From positions 820,697 through 884,696 of the forward strand of contig NC_092225.1 in the NCBI RefSeq assembly GCF_036320965.1: a DNA stretch of 64,000 bases, given 5' to 3'. The notes beneath the pieces were generated by a model that saw only the letters and a program-made list of their open reading frames with translations, was not told the origin of the DNA and did no database searches. Position numbers and translations under genes: made by a program. Below are positions 25,771-36,544 of the stretch, piece by piece. Position 1 is the stretch's first letter, and the number at the start of each line of letters is the position of its first letter. The DNA is from Panulirus ornatus. Its lineage: Eukaryota > Arthropoda > Malacostraca > Decapoda > Palinuridae.

Positions 25771-28718
25771 AGGCTCAGAGTGGGGTGCCTAAATGTGTGT
25801 GGATGTAACCAAGATGTGAAAAAAGGAGAGATAGGTAGTATGTTTGAGGAAAGGAACCTGGATGTTTTGGTTCTGAGTGAAACGAAGCTCAAGGGTAAAG
25901 GGGAAGAGTGGTTTGGGAATGTCTGGGGAGTAAAGTCAGGGGTTAGTGAGAGGACAAGAGCAAGGGAAGGAGTAGCAATACTCCTGAAACAGGAGTTGTG
26001 GGAGTATGTGATAGAGTGTAAGAAAGTAAATTCTCGATTAATATGGGTAAAACTGAAAGTTGATGGAGAGAGGTGGGTGATTATTGGTGCATATGCACCT
26101 GGGCATGAGAAGAAAGATCAAGAGACGAAAGTGTTTTGGGAGCAGCTGAATGAGTGTGTTAGTGGTTTTGATGCACGAGACCGGGTTATAGTGATGAGTG
26201 ATTTAAATGCAAAGGTGAGTAATGTGGCAGTTGAGGGAATAATTGGTATACATGGGGTGTTCAGTGTTGTAAATGGAAATGGTGAAGAGCTTGTAGATTT
26301 ATGTGCTGAAAAAGGACTGATGATTGGGAATACCTGGTTTAAAAAGCGAGATATACATAAGTATACTTATGTAAGTAGGAGAGATGGCCAGAGAGCGTTA
26401 TTGGATTACGTGTTAATTGACAGGCGTGCGAAAGAGAGACTTTTGGATGTTAATGTGCTGAGAGGTGCAACTGGAGGGATGTCTGATCATTATCTTGCAG
26501 AGGCTAAGGTGAAGATTTGTATGGGTTTTCAGAAAAGAAGAGTGAATGTTGGGGTGAAGAGGGTGGTGAGAGTAAGTGAGCTTGAGAAGGAGACCTGTGT
26601 GAGGAAGTACCAGGAGAGACTGAGTACAGAATGGAAAAAGGTGAGAACAATGGAAGCAAGGGGAGTGGGGGAGGAATGGGATGTATTTAGGGAATCAGTG
26701 ATGGATTGCGCAAAAGATGCTTGTGGCATGAGAAGAGTGGGAGGTGGGTTGATTAGAAAGGGTAGTGAGTGGTGGGATGAAGAAGTAAGAGTATTAGTGA
26801 AAGAGAAGAGAGAGGCATTTGGACGATTTTTGCAGGGAAAAAATGCAATTGAGTGGGAGATGTATAAAAGAAAGAGACAGGAGGTCAAGAGAAAGGTGCA
26901 AGAGGTGAAAAAAGGGCAAATGAGAGTTGGGGTGAGAGAGTATCATTAAATTTTAGGGAGAATAAAAAGATGTTCTGGAAGGAGGTAAGTAAAGTGCGTA
27001 AGACAAGGGAGCAAATGGGAACTTCAGTGAAGGGCGCAAATGGGGAGGTGATAACAAGTAGTGGTGATGTGAGAAGGAGATGGAGTGAGTATTTTGAAGG
27101 TTTGTTGAATGTGTTTGATGATAGAGTGGCAGATACAGGGTGTTTTGGTTGAGGTGGTGTGCAAAGTGAGAGGGTTAGGGAAAATGATTTGGTAAACAGA
27201 GAAGAGGTAGTGAAAGCTTTGCGGAAGATGAAAGCCGGCAAGGCAGCAGGTTTGGATGGTATTGCAGTGGAATTTATTAAAAAAGGGGGTGACTGTATTG
27301 TTAACTGGTTGGTAAGGTTATTTAATGTATGTATGACTCATGGTGAGGTGCCTGAGGATTGGCGGAATGCGTGCATAGTGCCATTGTACAAAGGCAAAGG
27401 GGATAAGAGTGAGTGCTCAAATTCCAGAGGTATAAGTTTGTTGAGTATTCCTGGTAAATTATATTTGAGGGTATTGATTGAGAGGGTGAAGGCATGTACA
27501 GAGCATCAGATTGGGGAAGAGCAGTGTGGTTTCAGAAGTGGTAGAGGATGTGTGGATCAGGTGTTTGCTTTGAAGAATGTATGTGAGAAATACTTAGAAA
27601 AGCAAATGGATTTGTATGTAGCATTTATGGATCTGGAGAAGGCATATGATAGAGTTGATAGAGATGCTCTGTGGAAGGTATTAAGAATATATGGTGTGGG
27701 AGGAAAGTTGTTAGAAGCAGTGAAAAGTTTTTATCGAGGATGTAAGGCATGTATACGTGTAGGAAGAGAGGAAAGTGATTGGTTCTCAGTGAATGTAGGT
27801 TTGCGGCAGGGGTGTGTGATGTCTCCATGGTTGTTTAATTTGTTTATGAATGGGGTTGTTAGGGAGGTAAATGCAAGATTTTTGGAAAGAGGGGCAAGTA
27901 TGAAGTATGTTGGGGATGAGAGAGCTTGGGAAGTGAGTCAGTTGTTGTTCGGTGATGATACAGCGCCGGTGGCTGATTCATGTGAGAAACTGCAGAAGCT
28001 GGTGACTGAGTTTGGTAAAGTGTGTGGAAGAAGAGAGTTAAGGGTAAATGTGAATAAGAGCAAGGTTATTAGGTACAGTAGTGTTGAGGATCAAGTCAAT
28101 TGGGAGGTGAGTTTGAATGGAGAAAAACTGGAGGAAGTGAAGTGTTTTAGATATCTGGGAGTGGATCTGGCAGCGGATGGAACCATGGAAGCGGAAGTGG
28201 ATCATAGGGTGGGGGAGGGGGCGAAAATTCTGGGGGCATTGAAGAATGTGTGGAAGTCGAGAACATTATCTCGGAAAGCAAAAATGGGTATGTTTGAAGG
28301 AATAGTGGTTCCAACAATGTTGTATGGTTGCGAGGCGTGGGCTATGGATAGAGTTGTGCGCAGGAGGATGGATGTGCTGGAAATGAGATGTTTGAGGACA
28401 ATGTGTGGTGTGAGGTGGTTTGATCGAGTAAGTAACGTAAGGGTAAGAGAGATGTGTGGAAATAAAAAGAGCGTGGTTGAGAGAGCAGAAGAGGGTGTTT
28501 TGAAATGGTTTGGGCACATGGAGAGGACGAGTGAGGAAACATTGAACAAGAGGATATATGTGTCGGAGGTGGAGGGAGCAAGGAGAAGAGGGAGACCAAA
28601 TTGGAGGTGGAAAGATGGAGTGAAAAGGATTTTGTGTGATCGGGGCCTGAACATGCAGGAGGGTGAAAGGAGGGCAAGGAATAGAGTGAATTGGAGCGAT
28701 GTGGTATACCGGGGTTGA
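25771..28718 (+). pseudogene. RTE EN-RT protein, two breaks (L11)
   Basis: 25771-26949 encodes the endonuclease (NVCGCNQDVKKGEIG, VLSETKLKGKG, MSDLNAKV with Gly to Ser next to the catalytic Asp, LDYVLIDRR, GMSDHYLAEAKV) and most of the linker. One A is lost from a seven-A run near 26911, shifting frame. TGA at 27150-27152 (CGA to TGA) cuts GRGGV. 27159-28718 is then open for 519 residues: RT motifs 1 to E with FGDD, and the whole C-terminal region to VVYRG. Reads SNSRGISLL in motif 2 (Tyr to Ser), which may impair activity. Confidence 0.93.
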
Positions 28719-28906
28719 CGTGCTGTCAGTGGATTGAATCAAGGCCTGTGAAGCGTCTGGGGTAAACCATGGAAAGCTGTGTAGGTATGTATATTTGCGT
28801 GTGTGGACGTATGTATATACATGTGTATGGGGGGGGGGGGGCATTTCTTTCGTCTGTTTCCTTGCGCTACCTCGTAAACGCGGGAGACAGAGACAAAGTA
28901 TAAAAA

Positions 28907-28915
<9 letters not shown>
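25771..28915 (+). mobile_element. RTE LINE copy L11, near full length, young
   Basis: Plus-strand copy lacking the 5' UTR and the first ~18 codons (starts at AGGCTCAGAGTGGGGTGCCT), complete to the short 3' UTR and an A-run at 28901-28915. It stands head-to-head with L10, 230 bp apart, and is its closest relative in the window. Confidence 0.92.
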
Positions 28916-29247
<332 letters not shown>

Positions 29248-29663
29248 TTTATTTATTTTGCTTTGTCGTTGTCTCCCGCGTTAGCGATGTAGCGCAAGGA
29301 AACAGACGAAAGAAATGGCCCAACCCACCCACATACACATGTATATACATACACGTCCACACACGCAAATATACATACCTATACATCTCAACGTATACAT
29401 ATATATACACACACAGACATATACATACATACACATGTACATAATCCATACTGTCTGCCTTTATTCTTCCCATCGCTACCTCGCCACACATGAAATAACA
29501 ACCCCCTCCCCCCTCATTTGTGCCAGGTAGCGCTAGGAAAAGACAACAAAGGCCACATTCGTTCACACTCAGTCTCTAGCTGTCATGTAATAATGCACCG
29601 AAACCACAGCTCCCTTTCCACATCCAGGCCCTACACAACTTTCCATGGTTTACCCCAGACGCT

Positions 29664-32600
29664 TCACATGCCCTGGTTCAATCCATTAACAGCACGTCGA
29701 CCCCGGTATACCACATCGTTCCAATTCACTCTATTCCTTGCACGCCTTTCACCCTCCTGCATGTTCAGACCCCGATCACTCAAAATCTTTTTCACTCCAT
29801 CTTTCCACCTCCAGTTTGGTCTCCCACTTCTACTCGTTCCCTCCACCTCTGACACATATATCCTCTTGGTCAATCTTTCCTCACTCATTCTCTCCATGTG
29901 ACCAAACCATTTCAAAACACCCTCTTCTGCTCTCTCAACCACACTTTTTCTATTACCATACATCTCTCTTACCCTATTATTACTTACTCGATGAAACCAT
30001 CTCACACCACATATTGTCCTCAAACATCTCATTTCCCGCACATCCACCCTCCTGCGCACAACTCTATCTATAGCCCACGCCTCGCAACCATGCAACATTG
30101 TTGGAACCACTATTCCTTCAAACGTACCCATTTTTGCTTTCCGAAATAATGTTCTCGACTTCCTAACATTCTTCAAGGCTCCCAGAATTTTCGCCCCCTC
30201 CCGCACCCTATGATTCACTTCCGCCTACATGGTTCCATCCGCTGCCAAATCCACTCCCAGATGTCTAAAACCGCTTCCATGGTTCCATCCGCTGCCAAAT
30301 CCACTCCCAGATGTCTAAAACACTTTACTTTCTCCAGTTTTTCTCCATTCAAACTTACCTCCCAATTGACTTGACCCTCAACCCTACTGTACCTAATAAC
30401 CTTGCTCTTATTCACATTTACTCTCAACTTTCTTCTCTCACACACTTTACCAAACTCAGTCACCAGCTTCTGCAGTTTCTCACACGAATCAGCCACCAGC
30501 GCTGTATCATCAGCGGACAACAACTGACACACTTCTCAAGCTCTCTCAACCCCAACAGACTGTATACTTGCCCTTTTTTCCAAAACTCTTGCATTCACCT
30601 CCCTAACAACCCCATCCATATAGAAATCAAACCACCATGGAGACATCACACACCCCTGCCGCAAACCTACATTCACTGAGAACCAATCACTTTCCTCTCT
30701 TCCGACATGTACACATGCCTTACATCCTCGATAAAAACTTTTCACTGCTTCTAACAACTTGCCTCCCACACCATATATTCTTAATACCTTCCACAAAGCA
30801 TCTCTATCAACTCTATTCTATGCCTTCTCCAGATCCATAAATGCTACATACAAATCCATTTGCTTTTCTAAGTATTTCTCACATATATTCTTCAAAGCAA
30901 ACACCTGATCCACACATCCACTACCACTTCTGAAACCACGCTGCTCTTCCCCAATCTGATGATCTGTACATGCCTTCAACCTCTCAATCAATACCCTCCC
31001 ATATAATTTACCAGGAATACTCAACAAACTTATACCTCTGTAATTTGAGCACTCACCTTTGTCCCCTTTGCTTTTGTAGAATGGCACTATGCAAGCATTC
31101 CGCCAATCCTCAGACATGTCAACATGAATCATACATACATCAAATAACCTTACCAACCAGTCAACAATACAGTCACCCCCTTTTTTAATAAATTCCACTG
31201 CAATACCGTCCAAACCCGCTGCCTTGCCGGCTTTCATCTTCCGCAAAGCTTTTACTACCTCTTCTCTGTTTACCAAATCATTTTCCCTAATCCTCTCACT
31301 TTGCACACCACCTCGACCAAAACACCCTATATCTGCCACTCTATCATCAAACATATTCAATAAACCTTCAACATACTCACTCCACCTCCTTCTCACGTCA
31401 CCACTACTTGTTATCACCTCCCCATTAGCCCCCTTCACTGAAGTTCCCATTTGTTCCCTTGTCTTACGCATTTTATTTACCTCCTTCCAAAACATCTTTT
31501 CATTCTCCCTAAAATTTAATGATACTCTCTCACCCCAACTCTCATTTGCCCTCTTTTTCACCTCTTGCACCTTTCTCTTGACCTCCTGCCTCTTTCTTTT
31601 ATACATCTACCACTCATTTGCATTATTTCCCTGCAAAAATCGTCCAAATTCCTCTCTCTTCTCTTTCACTAATAATCTTACTTCTTCATTCTACTACTCA
31701 CTGCCCTTTCTAATCTGCCCACCTCCCACGTTTCTCATGCCAGAAGCATCTTTTGCGCAAGCCATCACTGCTTCCCTAAATGCATCCCATTCCTCCCCCA
31801 CTTCCCTTACCTCGTTTGTTCTCACATTTTTCCATTCTGTACTCAGTCTCTCCTGGTACTTCCTCACACAAGTCTCCTTCCAAAGCTCACTTACTCTCAC
31901 CACTCTCTTCACCCCAACATTTTCTCTTCTTTTCTGAAAACCTCTACAAATCTTCACCTTCGCCTGTACAAGAAAATGATCAGACATCCCTACAGTTGCA
32001 CTTCTCAGCACATTAACATCCAAAAATGTCTCTTTTGCGCGCCTATCAATTAACACGTAATCCAATAACGCTCTCTGGCCATCTCTTATACTTACATACG
32101 TATACTTATGTATATCTCTCTTTTTAAACCAGGTATTCCCAATCACCAGTCCTTTTTCAGCACATAAATCTACAAGCTCCTCACCATTTCCATTTACAAC
32201 ACTGAACACTCCATGTATACCAATTATTCCCTCAACTGCCATATTACTCATCTTTGCATTCAAATCACCCATCACTATAACCCGGTTTTCTGCATCAAAA
32301 CCACTAACACACTCACTCAGCTGCTCCCAAAACACTTGCCTCTCATGATCTTTCTTCCCATGCCCAGGTGCATATGCACTAATAATCACCCATCTCTCTC
32401 CATCAACTTTCAGTTTTACCCATATCAATCTAGAGTTTACTTTCTTACACTCTATCACATACTCCCACAACTCCTGTTTCAGGATTAGTGCTACTCCTTC
32501 CCTTGCTCTTGTCCTCTCACTAACCCCTGAGTTTACTCCCAAGACATTCCCAAACCACTCTTCCCCTTTACCCTTGAGCTTCGTTTCACTCAGAGCGAAA

Positions 32601-32706
32601 ACATCCAGATTCCTTTCCTCAAACATACTACTTATCTCTCCTTTTTTCTCATCTTGGTTATATCCACACACATTTAGACACCCCAATCTGTGCCTTCGAG
32701 GAGGAT
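29664..32706 (-). pseudogene. RTE EN-RT protein, old subfamily, broken (L12)
   Basis: Pieces from the N-terminus: 32706-31694 (EN: LGCLNVCGYNQDEKKGEI, LSETKLKGKG, MGDLNAKM, LDYVLIDRR, GMSDHFLVQAKV), 31606-30818 (linker and RT motifs 1-2 up to FMDLEKA, ended by TAT to TAG at 30818-30820), 30796-30536 (motif [20 protein letters not shown], ended by TGG to TGA), 30532-30215 (active site SADD), 30218-29664 (C-terminus). The C-terminus extends past VVYRG by 11 residues (RRAVNGLNQGM), the older form. Diagnostic SNNRVREMYGNRKS. Confidence 0.9.
30221..30320 (-). repeat. 50-bp tandem duplication inside L12
   Basis: The segment starting CCGCCTACATGG (30221) is repeated from CCGCTTCCATGG (30271); both contain TTCCATCCGCTGCCAAATCC. 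It duplicates the codons for motif E (HLGVDLAADGTM) and shifts frame. Confidence 0.9.
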
Positions 32707-32809
32707 GTATATACATGTGTATGGGGGTGGGTTGGGCCATTTCTTTCGTCTGTTTCCTTGCGCTACCTCGCAAACGCGAGAGACAGCGACAAAGCAAAAA
32801 AAAAAAAAA

Positions 32810-32810
<1 letters not shown>
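32707..32810 (+). mobile_element. LINE 3'-UTR-only fragment L13
   Basis: Last ~90 bp of the LINE 3' UTR on the plus strand (from TGTATATACATGTGTATGGG to GCTACCTCGCAAACGCGAGA and GACAGCGACAAAGC), with a 15-base poly(A). Joined at its left to the broken 5' end of L12. Confidence 0.85.

Positions 32811-32811
<1 letters not shown>

Positions 32812-32853
<42 letters not shown>
32812..32853. repeat. (TA)n tract
   Basis: About 40 bp of TA repeat between L13 and the truncated 5' end of L14. Confidence 0.95.
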
Positions 32854-32857
<4 letters not shown>

Positions 32858-34074
32858 AGAGCATCAGATTGGGGATGAGCAGTGTGGTTTCAGAAGTGGT
32901 AGAGGATGTGTGGATCAGGTGTTTGCTTTGAAGAATGTATGTGAGAAATACTTAGAAAAGCAAATGGATTTGTATGTAGCATTTATGGATCTGGAGAAGG
33001 CATATGATAGAGTTGATAGAGATGCTCTGTGGAAGGTATTAAGAATATATGGTGTGGGAGGCAAGTTGCTAGAAGCAGTGAAAAGTTTTTATCGAGGATG
33101 TAAGGCATGTGTACGTGTAGGAAGAGAGGAAAGTGATTGGTTCTCAGTGGATGTAGGTTTGCGGAAGGGTGTGTGATGTCTCCAAGGTTGTTTAATTTGT
33201 TTATGGATGGGGTTGTTAGGGAGGTAAATGCAAGAGTTTTGGAAAGAGGGGCAAGTATGAAGTCTGTTGGGGATGAGCGAGCTTGGGAAGTGAGTCAGTT
33301 GTTGTTCGCTGATGATACAGCGCTGGTGGCTGATTCATGTGAGAAACTGCAGAAGCTGGTGACTGAGTTTGGTAACGTGTGTGAAAGAAGAAAGTTAAGA
33401 GTAAATGTGAATAAGAGCAAGGTTATTAGGTACAGTAGGGTTGAGGGTCAAGTCAATTGGGAGGTGAGTTTGAATGGAGAAAAACTGGAGGAAGTGAAGT
33501 GTTTTAGATATCTGGGAGTGGATCTGGCAGCGGATGGAACCATGGAAGCGGAAGTGGATCATAGGGTGGGGGAGGGGGCGAAAATTCTGGGAGCCTTGAA
33601 GAATGTGTGGAAGTCGAGAACATTATCTCGGAAAGCAAAAACGGGTATGTTTGAAGGAATAGTGGTTCCAACAATGTTGTATGGTTGCGAGGCGTGGGCA
33701 ATGGATAGAGTGGTGCGCAGGAGGATGGATGTGCTGGAAATGAGATGTTTGAGGACAATGTGTGGTGTGAGGTGGTTTGATCGAGTAAGTAACGTAAGGG
33801 TAAGAGAGATGTGTGGAAATAAAAAGAGCGTGGTTGAGAGAGCAGAAGAGGGTGTTTTGAAATGGTTTGGGCTCATGGAGAGAATGAGTGAGGAAAGATT
33901 GACCAAGAGGATATATGTGTCGGAGGTGGAGGGAACGAGGAGATGAGGGAGACCAAATTGGAGGTGGAAAGATGGAGTGAAAAAGATTTTGTGTGATCGG
34001 GGCCTGAACATGCAGGAGGGTGAAAGGAGGGCAAGGAATAGAGTGAATTGGAGCGATGTGGTATACCGGGGTTG
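32854..34074 (+). pseudogene. RTE RT and C-terminus with two breaks (L14)
   Basis: [26 protein letters not shown], motif [15 protein letters not shown], then a one-base loss near 33165 in motif B ([10 protein letters not shown] becomes GLRKGV). The next frame carries FNLFMDG, FADD, motifs D and E and the C-terminal region to TGA at 33943-33945 (AGA to TGA in EGTRRRGRP). The remaining ~43 codons are otherwise normal to the VVYRG stop. Confidence 0.9.
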
Positions 34075-34280
34075 ACGTGCTGTCAGTGGATTGAATCAGG
34101 GCATGTGAAGCGTCTGGGGTAAACCATGGAAAGCTGTGTAGGTATGTATAGTTGCGTGTGTGGATGTATGTATATACATGTGTATGGGGGTGGGTTGGGC
34201 CATTTTTTTCGTCTGTTTCCTTGCGCTACCTCGCAAACGCGGGAGACAGCGACAAAGCAAAAAAAAGAAAAAAAAAAAAA
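32854..34280 (+). mobile_element. RTE LINE copy L14, 5'-truncated, young
   Basis: Starts at GTATAGAGCATCAGATTGGG, the same LINE nucleotide at which L7 starts, directly after (TA)n. Coding to 34074, short 3' UTR, A-rich tail to 34280, then CA/TA repeats. Confidence 0.92.
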
Positions 34281-34289
34281 TATATATAT

Positions 34290-34381
<92 letters not shown>

Positions 34382-34396
34382 TTTTTATATATAAAA

Positions 34397-34450
<54 letters not shown>
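34281..34450. repeat. (CA)n/(TA)n and T-rich tracts
   Basis: CACACACACA, (TA)n to 34373, a T-run, TATATATAAAAATATA and a second (TA)n to 34450. The two TA tracts around the T-run suggest two successive tails or insertions. Confidence 0.9.
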
Positions 34451-34453
<3 letters not shown>

Positions 34454-34534
34454 ATTGAAAACAAGAGCATAATTAGAGTTATCAGTCTTCTGAATTATCT
34501 CTACTTTTCTCAATATTATTTTACCAAATGGTAG

Positions 34535-34637
34535 GTGCTCAAACACCAGCTTCCCAAAACTACCCACTTACCTCAATCAAGCTTTCGCTTTCACTAAGGC
34601 ATCATCAGAAGTCTACAAAAGAGGGAGAAAAACTGCC
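34535..34637 (-). repeat. Left arm of inverted-repeat element with hammerhead-like core
   Basis: On the minus strand this arm reads CTGATGA (34608-34602), then a possible imperfect stem (GCCTT/AAAGC), then GAAA (34586-34583), the order of conserved parts in a hammerhead ribozyme. It is homologous, inverted, to 34984-35081 (shared CAGTTTTTCTC, TTTGTAGA, GATGATGC, GAAAGCTT, AAGTGG, CTGGTGTTT). Confidence 0.65.
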
Positions 34638-34983
34638 TCACAAAATTTGGGTATAAAATGTTAGACGCAACTAACATGTATAAAGAAACAAACTCGAAAA
34701 AACCGAAAGTACATAGAACATAAACAGTGAGGGCATCATTGGAAGCGATATAAATTGGCAGCATCATGAAGGGTAGTATGAGCTATAACCTAAGTGCAAA
34801 ATTTGTTACAGAAATATGAAAAAACTACCAGTAGAGGAAACACAGAAAAACAATCTTATACGAGGTAGGAATATAGACAATACACTACACTACAATACAA
34901 TTCACTAAGTTAGGCCAAGTGAGACCATTGTTGTATGGGTGTAGCGCTGATATTTGCGTTTTACATTTCATATCTTTTTGTGA
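34638..34983. other. Spacer of the inverted-repeat element
   Basis: About 345 bp, A-rich, with no open frame of note. A TATAAAA word is at 34652-34658. Nothing resembling a GIY-YIG endonuclease or RT is visible. Confidence 0.5.
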
Positions 34984-35081
34984 CAGTTTTTCTCTTTTTT
35001 GTAGATTCTTGATGATGCTCTCTGAAGGAGAAAGCTTATTTGAAATAAGTGGATAATTTTGGAAAACTGGTGTTTTAGAAC
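34984..35081 (+). repeat. Right arm of inverted-repeat element with hammerhead-like core
   Basis: Contains TTGATGA (35009-35015; first base differs from the hammerhead CTGATGA), GAAA (35030-35033) and then GCTTATT-TGA-AATAAGT, a possible 7-bp stem with a 3-base loop in the place of hammerhead stem III. Homologous to the left arm in inverse orientation. Confidence 0.65.
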
Positions 35082-36276
35082 CCGCCTATTATAACGATGC
35101 TAAAAGTAGCTTCTGATATCTCACCATATCTATAAAATTCATGATTCTACCATTTTCATAAAACGACAAATGCCATATTTCATTTAAGCGAATGAAGTTT
35201 TACTGGGCTGAAGCAGGTAACACCATTTCCCAGGTGTTTTTCAAGCAACAAATGTAATAATCGCTTTTGAACCATTTGAATAATTGTATACATTTTTCAA
35301 TAGAATATAGTCTACGTGTTGACAGTTCGTATTAGATTTATTTGTCAAAGTTGATTAAATATTCTAGTGTGAATTTCATATTCTAGTGATGGACACGTGG
35401 GGTTTGGATAGTGCTCTGTAGGGGAGCAGAATTCTGTCCCTTATACTGTTGTCAGCTTGAAGGATTTGGTTTTGCAAGATTAATTCCCACATACACGACC
35501 TGATCCACGGAATTAGTCTTAATGAATTAATGCATACGGTATGTCATAATAACTAACACATCTATATAAAGATGAGGCTATGTCGATGTCGGTGCTGCCG
35601 GGCGTATAACCAATGTATACCCGCTTTTTTCTACGACGCTTTCGGTGTGGCGGTTGTGTCGTAAAGTTGTTACACCTTAATACACACAGTACTACCTTTA
35701 CCACATTATATAAGCGACCGTGGGACGTGTGGTGGCTCATCTCTCACTTTCTTTACTGCCTCACGAAGGTTAATAATGTCTCTATCTCTGCCACTTGCCA
35801 CTTCCCAGTGGCACAAGACTATGCCCAGCCTGGATCAACAGTTCTGAAAGACGTTGTTGCTTGTGATGAGGGGAAAATTGAAATTGACTCACTGATTCCT
35901 CTGTTCTCAGACGACTCAATACATCCTGTACCCGATTCATACTTATATGATCCTTCATTCTTGAACCTACCTTGAACGCCTACGTATGATGAAAAATTTA
36001 TTTGCGAAATCATGGAGGGTCTTTCATCCTGAAATATATTTACTGTATTTTCTCTATGTATATAATCTTAACCGTGATGATATTCATCTTTACCCCGCGT
36101 AGGAGAAACGTTTTTTGTTTTCCTGTTTTTCTTGGAAAAGTAAATTGATTTACTCGTTCTCCCCCAGCAAGAGGAGCATATATATGTTTTTTTCGGTTTT
36201 CTTGCCTAATATCAGATACCCTAACACTGATCCTTTGACCTAATCCATAAAGGTCAAGTTAAATGTCAGTGGTGTA
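35082..36276. other. Low-copy sequence, nothing recognised
   Basis: About 1.2 kb. The longest plus frame (35613-35975, 120 codons) shows no domain and has no supporting start or splice context, so no gene is called. Confidence 0.5.
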
Positions 36277-36410
36277 TAGGATGTAAAGACGGTGCTTTTG
36301 GCCTGACCCGTAAGGCTACATATATCAAGGATGTAGTGAAGATGCGTTTGTGAGGACGAAGTGAGTTTAGATTTACCCAGGGTGTAGTGATGACGTGTTT
36401 GGTGGTGCCT
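36277..36410 (+). repeat. ~51-bp imperfect tandem repeat (2.5 units)
   Basis: AGGATGTAAAG (36278), AGGATGTAGTGAAGATG (36328) and AGGGTGTAGTGATGACG (36379), each followed by similar GTTTG words, about 50-51 bp apart. Confidence 0.6.
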
Positions 36411-36544
36411 CCCTCCGCAGTAGACATGGTGGTGAACGATAGTGCCGAGGGAGAGGTAGTAAATTTGCTCATGAATGTTGACTTTTCAAGTTTTTCTGTC
36501 GAAAGTGTGGAAAAGGATGTAAACATGTTACGTACAGCACATTG

